Of a DNA stretch of 64,000 nt, positions 35,545-44,145 are shown in pieces. Under the pieces are notes generated by a model. It was not told the DNA's origin. It worked only from the letters and a program-made list of their open reading frames with translations, and did no database searches. Source of the stretch: Lunularia cruciata. Taxonomy: Eukaryota; Streptophyta; Marchantiopsida; Lunulariales; Lunulariaceae. Numbering within the stretch: the first letter of the stretch is position 1; every line of letters starts with the position of its first letter. The translations under genes and the position numbers were made by a program. The stretch lies in NCBI GenBank assembly GCA_948567375.1, contig OX419761.1, positions 41,330,243-41,394,242 on the forward strand, read 5' to 3'.

Positions 35545-36640
35545 GTCCTTCCTGGATTCAACATATACCTACTCTCCTTACCTATTTTTAGGGCAAGATC
35601 AGGTCTAGTGCAAGTCATCAAGTACATGAAACTCCCAATAGCCTTATCATAAGAAATCTAGCCATCAAACCCTTCTCCACGGCATCAATAGGACAACATG
35701 CCTCTAAAAGCTTAGAATGAGAAGCTAGAGGAGTACTTATTGGTTTACATTTCTCCATGTTGAACCTGATAAGTACCTTCCTAGCATACTTACCATATGT
35801 CAACCACAACTGACCAGTGCCCAAGTTCCTCTTAATCTCCATGCATAATATCCTTGTGGCCAACCCTAGATCCTTCATCCTGAACTCCAAACTCAAGAGC
35901 ACCTTGAGCTTGTTCATCTTAGATCTATCCTTGGCAGCTATCAACATGTGATCTACATACATCACAAGAATAATAAAACCAAAGGTCTTATTACTCATTG
36001 GTTTCATGTACACACAAGGATAAAAAAAATTGTATTGAAACCCTAAGCATGCACAAACACATCAAACCTCTTTTTCCATTGGCAAGGTGCTTGGTTGAAT
36101 CCATACAAGCACTTCAACAATCTACATACCTTTTTCTCTTGGAATTTCTTCACAACCCCACAGGTTGTCTCATAAAGATCTTCTCATCCAATGTGCAATA
36201 GAGAAACGCCATGACAACATCCATTTGATCTAAAATAAGACCAAATAATGCGACAAGCATACATAATAGACATATTGTGGAGTAATTTGCAACAAGAGAA
36301 AAGACCTCATTGTAGTCTACTCCCTTCTCTTGAGTGAACCCCTTTCCTACCAACCTAGCCTTGTAGATCCTTCCTTAGGACCCTCCTTCAACTTGTAGAT
36401 CCACTTGCAATCTATCACTTGTTGATCCTTAGGTAACCTAACTAGCTCCAAAGTCTTATTATCCCTAAAGGATTCCATCTCACAAGAAGAACATGCCTCC
36501 TTGTAGGATTAGCATTCACCTTCTTCCAATACCAAACCATGAGCATCATCCCCAAAAGTCAAGTCATCAGTCAACAACTTTGTTGAATCAGTCCACGTAC
36601 CATATGTGTTTGAAGCTCAACTAGCACGCCTTGATGACCT
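35545..36640 (-). pseudogene. Copia reverse transcriptase
   Basis: Minus-strand pieces in order: SFRDNKTLELVRLPKDQQ and IDCKWIYKLKEG (about 36400-36480), VGKGFTQEKGVDYNEVFSLV and DQMDVVMAFLYCTLDEKIFMRQP (36353-36150), then VMYVDHMLIAAKDRSKM and EFRMKDLGLATRILCMEI (36013-35618), and YLMTCTRPDLAL (about 35590). The YVDD catalytic motif is YVDH here. A poly-A-like run and frame change near 36020-36030 separate the last two blocks. It ends at NPGR, exactly where the solo LTR begins. Confidence 0.9.
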
Positions 36641-36688
36641 CTTGGATGAACTCTTTGCTTGATCTCCATATGTGAGTTCAATGTGAGA

Positions 36689-37800
36689 CTAACCTAGTAC
36701 ATTTTGTTCCTCACAAGCAACTACTTGCTCCACTTGTTCTTGCTCCTCAAGAACTTTCTCTACTATAGGAGCACCTCCTTCCTCCTCATCACTTAAGTGA
36801 TCAATCTCTCCTTCAACTAGATCTAGGGTAGGAGACTTGCCTTTGTCAATGTAGGGAGCCTGAGAATTCTCCCCCTCCTTTAATGATCTGGATTCATTAA
36901 AGGGTACATCCCTACTGACCACAACCTTACACGCTATTGGAACCCATAGCCTATAAGCCTTCACTCCACTTTCATAGCCAAAAAAAACATATTTCTTTGA
37001 CTTAGCATCCAACTTGGACCTATTTTCCTTAGGTGTGAGTGAATATACGTCACAACCAAATATCTTCAATCTATCATAATCAGTTGGTCATTGATGCCTC
37101 AACTCAAATGGCATCTTGAAGTTGATTGCACTGGATGGAGAAATATTTACCGCATCTGTTGATGTGTTGACAGCTTCTCCCCAATACTCATGTGGCAACT
37201 TTGATTTGCTCAACATACTCCATGCATGCTCCAACAATGTCTGGTTGAACTGCTCAGCAACACCATTCTGTTGTGGAGTGTAAATTGTGGTACGTGGCGA
37301 GTTATCTCTTGTTTTGTGCAATACGCCTGAAACTCTCCAGAGACATACTCCCCACCATTGTATGATCTTAGACACCTCACCTTCTCCCCAATCTGAGTCT
37401 CCACTTGGGTCTTCCACTTCTCAAAAGTGGCAAAACCTTCAGACTTGTTGTGCATGAAATAAATCCACACAAACCTTGAGTAATCATCAATAAATGTTAC
37501 ATAGTAAACTTTTCCAAAGTGTGAGAGTGTAGGGGATGGTCCCCACATGTTACTATGTACATACTTGAGTAGACCCTTGGAACTATGGGTCCCCACTCCA
37601 AAAACTGATTGGTTTTCACTTTCCAAGGATGCAATGCTCACGTAAATCCAACTTCACAGTCTTCAAGCCAGATAGCAAGCCATTTCATTTTAAGACAGCA
37701 AAACCCTTCTCACTCAAATGACCAAGCTGTGAATGCCACATAATTGTCATCCCATCCTGAGACCTAGTTACATTGGCTTCTCCACACACTATAGTGCACT
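36689..37800 (-). pseudogene. Copia integrase
   Basis: Minus strand: WHSQLGHLSEKG block near 37700-37740, then GLLKYVHSNMWGPSPTLS, YYVTFIDDYSRFVWIYFM (first Asp), RCLRSYNGGEYVSGEF (usually T-D-N-G-G-E-Y, so the second catalytic Asp is lost), and after a frame change TPQQNGVAEQFNQTLLEHA (Glu kept). The C-terminal part 37069-36689 gives KIFGCDVYSLTPKENRSKLDAKSKK and SRDVPFNESRS. Order and motifs are those of plant Copia integrases. Confidence 0.9.
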
Positions 37801-38160
37801 CCAATACAAATAGATTCTTTCAAAAGTTACCTTGCAAGATAACCTTTCCACCTGAAGTGACTCAAAGTACCCCATCACCAACACTCCATTGATGACCTTG
37901 GCATCCAATAATCCAAGGGAAATCAGGTTCTTCTTCATGTCATGTATGAACCAAGCATCATTGAACTTTTGCATAGCTCCATCAAACATTCAAATCCTTA
38001 TGGATCCAATACCCTCAATCTGACAAGGTTGATCATTCTCCATCAGAATTGAACCATTTGATGTTGAAAGTGAATAAAAGAACTCCTTGATATAGCATAT
38101 ATGGTATGAGCAAGCACAATCTAAAATCTACTCATCATTTGTATTAGGAGATGAGGCACA
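37800..38160 (-). pseudogene. Copia protease and gag-pre-integrase region
   Basis: Minus strand around 38090-38140 reads ILDCACSYHICY, the Copia protease site (usually ILDSA), followed by NGSILMEND. 37989-37789 gives MFDGAMQKFNDAWFIHDMKKNLISLGLLDAK, the conserved block between protease and integrase. Stops and a changed active-site Ser show decay. Confidence 0.85.
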
Positions 38161-38218
38161 AAGTGCATACTCACAATGTCACAAATCATCCTGATCATCC
38201 AACAGATTAGTATCCTCA

Positions 38219-39190
38219 TCAACATGAATTATGTTTGTCTAGCCTAAATCCTAAAGAGCCTTCATTTACCTTTCCTTTACCCTTAGCTTTACACTCCTTC
38301 ACATGGCCTACTTTGCCACATCCCCAACAAGTCACCTGTTTCCTCTCCTTGGACTTGCCTCTAGACTTAGACCTGGACCTGGCCTTGCTTTTCCCCTTAT
38401 CACCATCATTAGTCCTCCATTGAAGTCTTCCACATTGGATAACCAAAGCATTGTCCAGAGTGGAAGATGAAAATGAGGTTGCAACAAGTTTTTGTTGCAA
38501 GTCATCTGTAAGTAGAGATGCCATCACCTCTTCAAAGGTAATAGTCTTTTTCTCATGGTGCAACAAAACTCATGAAAGTGATTGATAGGATGGCAGCAAG
38601 GAGCCCAACAAGTGCAGTGTCTTCCGCTCCTCCTTCAAGTCCTCTCCCAAGTTTGTCAAGTCTTCTACTAGGTCACAAAATGCATCCACATGGTCTCTAA
38701 TGTTGGTCCATTGTTTCATCTTGAATGTGATTAGTTTGAGATTGGTGTACAATCTATTTGACAATTCATTCTAATGATACTTACTTTTAAGTGCATCAAA
38801 CAAGGAGGTACAATCAGAATGCTCCCCCACTTGCTTGATCACATGGGGCTAAAGATGAAGCAAAAAAGTATTCACGGCTTGCTCTTGCATATCATCCCAA
38901 TCACTTTGTCTCACGTCTTCAAGTTTCTCTCTCAAGAGCTTACCCAAACCAATTGCCCTCAATACTCCTTTCACCTACCGTTCCCACAACAAGTAATCCA
39001 TGTGGCCATCAAAATTTGCAACATCAAACTTGGGGTCAACCAAGCTTCAAAGTACCCATCTTGACTTTCTTCTGCTCCACAAGTACTACTGAGGCTATTG
39101 CTGCACTTAGAGACTCTTCTTGAGTCCTTGAACCTTCCACCTTAAAACTCAAATACTCAAGGGAATGGGTCATAAGATGGAAATAATTTT
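38219..39190 (-). pseudogene. Copia gag
   Basis: From about 39060 on minus: PKFDVANFDGHMDYLLWER, VKGVLRAIGLGKLL, then MKQWTNIRDHVDAFCDLVEDL and LLGSLLPSYQSLS, TFEEVMASLLTDDLQQK, a basic Arg/Ser/Lys-rich tract and a zinc knuckle CWGCGKVGHVKEC near 38290-38330. The knuckle is CX2CX4HX3C, one residue short of the standard. Several stops (for example after YLLWER). Upstream, to about 39190, an open stretch ESLSAAIASVVLVEQKK may be the gag N-terminus. Confidence 0.87.
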
Positions 39191-40470
39191 TACAACAGCT
39201 TCTTCAAGTAATCAAAACCACCAACTAGTTCATCAATGTGTAGTCCTAAAGATAAGCTTTCCAATGCGCTAAGCAGATCATTCATCCAAGTCTTGAGTCA
39301 AAAGTTGTGAACTAAATTTGATGGGGGATCAAAAGCATTGGATTCACATCAACAACTCCCCTGGAGAGTCTGGTGACTATGGTCTACCAACTATGGCCTA
39401 ACCTCCAGCACTGCAAAGTGGAGGTGTGAAGGCCTTTTCTTATTGGGATGGGCGCAGGCGGCAATGGGGCAATGTGGGTGGGCACGTCTTTATAAAGACA
39501 ACAATACATAACTTTAGTTTCTACAGATGTTGAGATCAGGCTGAGTGGAGATTTACTTACTTTGCTCTGAATCAAAACCCATTTCCAGCTCATCATCTCA
39601 AGGTCATCCCTGTGTACAGGTTAAGCCTACTAGGAGTTCTTTGGCCCAAGGTTCTGAGTCTCAGCCCAAAACAGTTCCCAGTTGTCCAACTCCAATTCTT
39701 GCTAAACACCTTAGACCTGTAGCTACATCTGGTCTTTTTTCTGATCTTCTTCCCACTGGTTCTTCTTCATTCAAGGTTGATCTTCACCAGCTTCTTCCCC
39801 AGTTCTTCTTCATGTCAAGTTCACCAGCTCCAGCTTCACCACAAGGAAGCTACTGCTTCTGCAGCATCTTGCTCCTTGATTATTACTGTTGCGTTGATTA
39901 TCTAACTCCAGTAATTAATCAAATTATTTCAATCCAATCTCATTTGCTTACTTGCCACTTGAGACTATAGACCTGATTGTGGGAGCTGTAGCTGGTTGGA
40001 CCTTTGACCATATGCCTGGCAAGTATGAAGAAAAGAAACCGAGGGTAAACAAGGAAAACAAAAAAAACAAGGACTTTGGTGATCCAAAAATAAACTCTTG
40101 TTGTTCTGGGTTTGAAGGTGGGATCCGCATCCATGCAGTGAATTTATCACCAAAAGAAGTCAATAGTTGCTTTGCTGACCATTGTAGATAATTCAGAGTA
40201 AACTGAATTGTGCAAGTATTTAACGATGTAGTATCTCGAGTGTATGCCAAGTGTTCAAGCTTTACATGATCATGAGACATTGGGAGTTTAAGAATATGAA
40301 ATGGCTGATGACTGCACTTAGTAAATAAGATCAAACCTATGCGGTAGAATTCACCAGGTCAATCTTATTCTGTAGACAAATTAGCCATTTCAGCTGTTGT
40401 CTGTCGAATCTAATTCTACCGGTAATTGCTAATGTTTAAGGCTACTACTATGTAAAACGAAAAAATAGAA
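39190..40470. other. Extra DNA in the Copia leader, unidentified
   Basis: Copia leaders between primer site and gag are usually short, but here about 2 kb intervene. This part has open frames on + at 39545-39970 (Ser/Pro-rich, 141 codons) and 39952-40191 (Lys-rich KYEEKKPRVNKENKKNK) and overlapping ones on minus. I recognise none of them. Since the next segment is a host gene fragment, this part may also be captured or inserted host DNA. Confidence 0.45.
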
Positions 40471-40942
40471 ACGGCAGATGAGGCGAGAAGCAAATGGAAA
40501 TGTGGTATTTTTGACAAGTAGGTTCGGAGATGCTATAGATCATTTTTCGGAGGCAATCAATCTTTCACTAGGGAATCATGTCCTCTTCTCCAATCATTCT
40601 GCTTCTTTCGTGTCCTCCCCAAGATACCAAGACGCTCTTATGGATGCCCAAAACAAACAAACCATGGAGCTGAAACCTGACTGGGGCAAGGTTACAGTAG
40701 ACATCTGCCTATGTAGGTCTTGGGAAGCACAAATATGCCATTAATGCATACGTGAAGGGGTTAAGTATGATGCCAACAACAAAGCATTGAAATCCAAGCT
40801 GCTTGAGCATCCCGATCTCCTCCTATTGGTGCGGGCTTACGATTTGGGAATATATTTCAGCATGATCCTATCACACCAACACTCTTGAGTTGTATGAAGA
40901 AGAAATCTCCTTCCTTACCAGCAGAGCGGCCATTTATCAACC
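40471..40942 (+). pseudogene. HOP/STI1 co-chaperone gene fragment
   Basis: Read on +, with frame changes, it follows Hsp70-Hsp90 organizing protein. At 40471 the codons are T-A-D-E-A-R-S-K, where HOP starts M-A-D-E-A, so the start ATG has become ACG. After a one-base insertion comes TPR1: DAIDHFSEAINLS, NHVLFSNHSAS, YQDALMDAQN, TMELKPDWGK. After another shift follow GLGKHKYAINAYVKGL and YDANNKALKSKL (third TPR1 repeat). Then, after only about 100 bp, a piece of TPR2A appears: LELYEEEISFLTSRAAIY (ending about 40942). The linker and DP1 region expected in between are missing. HOP bridges Hsp70 and Hsp90 in the cytosol. This fragment is non-functional and lies antisense in the Copia leader. Confidence 0.85.
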
Positions 40943-40995
40943 TCCAGCTTCAATCGATTCAAGTTGTAAACTTGCTTCACCCACAACATTCTTTG

Positions 40996-41109
40996 TTGAA
41001 AGCTCATAGACTATTCCTACATTGATTTCCAGGCCCCGCACATCGACTACATTTGAAAGCTCATAGACTATTCCTACATTGATTTCCAGGCCCCGCACAT
41101 CGACTACAT
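40996..41109. repeat. 57-bp in-frame tandem duplication
   Basis: 40996-41052 is repeated at 41053-41109 (ttgaaagctcatagactatt...cgactacat). 57 is a multiple of three, and on minus the open frame 41200-40937 reads the unit twice as VVDVRGLEINVGIVYELS. The frame has no recognised domain and lies just inside the Copia primer site. Confidence 0.9.
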
Positions 41110-41249
41110 CTGCAGTGTATAATTTAAGATAGAAGTGCATTCCTCTCGAAGGTAAAAGATTCTTCTGTCCAGACCTCCTTAGGAGCGTTTTGAGAGTCAA
41201 AACCTCCCACTACTTCTAAGGAACTATCAAAAATCTCATATGAAGCTCG

Positions 41250-41261
41250 GCTCTGGTACCA
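41250..41261 (-). other. Primer binding site of the Copia element
   Basis: TGGTACCAGAGC on minus, two bases from the 5' LTR; initiator tRNA-Met complement with one change (TGGTATCAGAGC). Confidence 0.85.
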
Positions 41262-41263
41262 AT

Positions 41264-41524
41264 TGTAAGAAATTGATGAGGGTTGTAGCTACATGCATAC
41301 ACACAATGTATACAATATTCTGAGTTACAGATCACACAGATGTACGTGGTTCATCTCAAAGTGAGGCTATGTCCACATGAAAGCTTCAAGAGTCTTTACT
41401 CATGCCCCAGGCTCACGGCCATATCCAAAACATACAAAGCAAGAGCTCCTTCACTCTCCTAGTACACTCCAACCATGAACTATTGAATGAGTAACCAACC
41501 AAGGCATAAGAGTAAATCCTAACA
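41264..41524 (-). repeat. 5' LTR of the Copia element
   Basis: 261 bp, TGTTAGG at its start on minus and TTCTTACA at its end. The part 41371-41524 matches 28405-28558. It is inward-bounded by the primer site, which fixes the orientation. Confidence 0.9.
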
Positions 41525-41757
41525 TGCAACCTCTCGCCAAGCGATGTAGTGCAAATAACGACTAAGTGGTTTATGTGGTTAAGTAATTGTACTCAACTTA
41601 ATTAATTCTGTTTCAATATCACCCAAGGTAAATAGTCATACCATAAAGTCATAATTTTACTCAACTAAACAAATAAGAAGTGATATTATTCTTTAGGAAG
41701 TTCAGTTTGTCCCTCAATGACTTTCTTGAATGGAGACTGGTGTTGTAAATAAAATAA

Positions 41758-41762
<5 letters not shown>

Positions 41763-41812
<50 letters not shown>
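41763..41812. repeat. (TA)n microsatellite, about 25 units
   Basis: Uninterrupted TA array. It is separated by a 68-bp segment (the dispersed repeat copy 2) from a second TA array. Confidence 0.97.
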
Positions 41813-41818
<6 letters not shown>

Positions 41819-41876
41819 CCCTTGTACAGCTTGATGGGTTTTCCCCTCCTTCGTGTTCTTTACGCGGCCACCTTTT

Positions 41877-41880
<4 letters not shown>
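41813..41880 (+). repeat. Dispersed 70-bp repeat, copy 2
   Basis: Starts gtctctcccttgtacagctt and ends cacctttttctc. It is similar over its whole length to 19618-19692 (+) and inverted relative to 42195-42268. It is tightly bounded by TA arrays on both sides. Confidence 0.65.

Positions 41881-41934
<54 letters not shown>
41881..41934. repeat. (AT)n microsatellite, about 27 units
   Basis: Uninterrupted AT array, the partner of 41763-41812. Confidence 0.97.
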
Positions 41935-41936
<2 letters not shown>

Positions 41937-42194
41937 TCTGCTCCAAGAGAACCTGCTTCTAATAGGTCTAATTTACTTTCAATTACTGAGTTCTATGTGA
42001 TATACCACATAGAATTAGGTATCCTTAATATACAAAAATATGGTTAAATGTTTGCCCTGGTTCAGTAAGGGAATGTGACCATGGGGCAATGAAGGACAAG
42101 GATAACACCATGAAGGACGGTATCAAGGAAGTACTCTATTGTTTGTACATGGTGATCTTTGATAAATTTGGAATAATATATTACATGTAACTTT

Positions 42195-42268
42195 CAAGAG
42201 AGAAAGGACAACTGGCTTAGAAAAAATGAAAGACGGGAAGATACCATCAAGCCGTACAAGGGAGAGAA
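42195..42268 (-). repeat. Dispersed 70-bp repeat, copy 3 (inverted)
   Basis: On minus it reads ctctcccttgtacggcttga then tggtatcttcccg, continuing with a gtcctttctctc end that matches copies 1 and 2. With copy 2 it forms an inverted pair about 315 bp apart. Confidence 0.55.
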
Positions 42269-44049
42269 GAAAAAGGTAAAATGGGGCTAAGCCCCAAGAG
42301 CAGAATTAAGAATCACCTCGAGGTAAATATTCTGAGAAAACCACCCGGGACTATTGCAATCTGTAACATTTAAAGAAATAACGATCATAGAAGTAGTAGT
42401 AGAAATAGTAGACTTAAGAGAGAGTCGGCTGTAGATCTAAAACTGATATTTAGATCCAACTGTAGTTTTAGGGAGAGTCGAGCGTACGATGAAAAATCGT
42501 AATATTGATATAACAACATCATGTGAGCGTCCTTTGAAGTATGGACGGCGTACTGTACATAAGTGTTACTGCTTATGTATTAGTGAACTGGTTTTCTGTT
42601 CAATCAATCCATCTCTTGGGGTCTGGGACTTTATTCAAACGGGCATGAAGTTCGGTTTGAAACGGGGTGGACAAATGGACACAGTACTATTTCGATCGTA
42701 CAGTAGTAGCGTTGTACTCTTGGAACCATTTTCTCCCGCTCAACGTTCTTCGACCACCGGCCCCATCTCTTTCACCGCACTGATAGCTGCTCCTGCAGCA
42801 GTAGCAGTTTCGAGTCTCGTCACCTCCCGTTCAACTGTTCCACCTGCTGCTCGCCTTTTCTTTTTTTAATAACCTGCTTCGGACAGAACGATTATTCTAA
42901 TACAAATTGATACAGTGCGCAGCTGGTCCCCGATGTCCCACCAAAGTTCCTACTAGCCTCTGTAACCCGTGACAGTCATCTGTCGTGTCTGGCCTGCTTC
43001 ATTTCAAGCGAATATGTGTAAGAACATTTCGAACGCTCCACAGCAACGGGGAAGTATACCCGATCCAAATAAACCTGAATTTCAAGTAACTGACAAATGA
43101 AAACGGGATTTATATGCGAGCACATCCAACGCAAAAGGGGAAATAGTAGAATAAATTATTTTGGCCATATGTTGGGTAATTCAGAGTGAACATATATTCA
43201 CAAGAATGTTTTGAATCCCTTACATGAAAACATCTTCGATGTACTTTCACAAGTGTGTCTGGTTTCAAAACGATATTCTCTGAAATTGAATGCACTTCCT
43301 CATGTATAGAATATTGGGAATCTATTTTTGTGCATTAAGACTCAAACTATTATTGTGTAGCCTTGCTTGCATCCATTGGTGTGGGTTGCTCGTATCTACA
43401 GTTCTTGTTCATCTATAGTGCACCTTGATTCATTGATTCACATCACATTTGACATTGCTCCTATCAACTTATAAACTTGGCATAATTTTGATTAAATTAG
43501 TCATTAGTCATTTTATCATTAGTCACTGTTTGCTGCAAAAAGCATATTCACTATGTGGGTCAGCTATTCCCTATGAGAAACGCTTTTGTCCAAAACACTT
43601 TCGTTTTTGCCCTACTCCCAATATAAGATCCGTCGACATAACAACTCACGACTTCGCAATCTGTTCACTTTTAAAAGAGTTTACTTGTTTCTTTCCTCCA
43701 TTGCTAGAGGAAATTGATGCCATCGCTGTTTACGGTTGCAAATCCTATTTTGCTTGTCAATCCTCTAACACAAAGATGTTTCAAAGAGAAGAGAAAAATC
43801 CACCCACTCACACTCACATGAAGAACTTGCAAACTCGATCAGAGGAGTAGAACCTGACCAGACCTGAAATCATTAGGTTCAAAAACTCACTGGATGGGCA
43901 GGACAGTCAGTGGTGGGGGGTGGTGGTGTTGATAGGATGAAGCAGGTTCTGGGAGAAAGATATCATCAGTCTCTTTCGGTAGCGTACGTACAATAGCATA
44001 TATTGCTGATTTTGTAGCAGTTTTGATGTGATCGATACGTTGACACTCT
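42269..44049. other. Mixed spacer, no gene seen
   Basis: Open frames at 42489-42869 and 43449-43850 on + have no recognised domain. The CpG-containing stretch 42640-42850 is somewhat GC-richer than its surroundings. Confidence 0.35.
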
Positions 44050-44145
44050 CTCAGGGAGTCTTTTCTCCCCCGGTCAAATCCTAAACTTGGGTCTCTTTCA
44101 TTACGATTGCTGCTGCTAGCCATCTAGCTGAGCTATACACATGTG
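44050..44145 (-). other. tRNA-like segment, possible SINE head or tRNA pseudogene
   Basis: On minus, TAGCTCAGCTAGATGG (44135-44120) resembles a Pol III A box, and GGATTTGACCG (44081-44071) resembles a B box (GGTTCRANNCC) with changes. The spacing of about 54 nt fits a tRNA-derived promoter. I could not fold a full cloverleaf by eye and found no target duplication, so this is tentative. Confidence 0.3.

Larger units (their letters stand above)
28405..41524 (-). mobile_element. Ty1/Copia element (outer level of the nest)
   Basis: A minus-strand Copia element split by later insertions. From right to left: 5' LTR 41264-41524, primer site 41250-41261, an unusually long leader with foreign sequence (39190-41249), gag, protease, integrase, RT (to 35545), then an inserted block 29296-35544, then RNase H (29295-28741), polypurine tract and 3' LTR ending at 28558. 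The last roughly 150 bp of the two LTRs agree at about 94 % by eye. Every domain has stops or frameshifts. With the inserted block removed, the element is about 6.9-7 kb. Target duplications could not be identified. Confidence 0.88.

Noticed and set aside
40471-40942. Functional HOP/STI1 gene or exon
   Set aside because: Start codon lost, several frameshifts and stops, and the linker between TPR1 and TPR2A missing.
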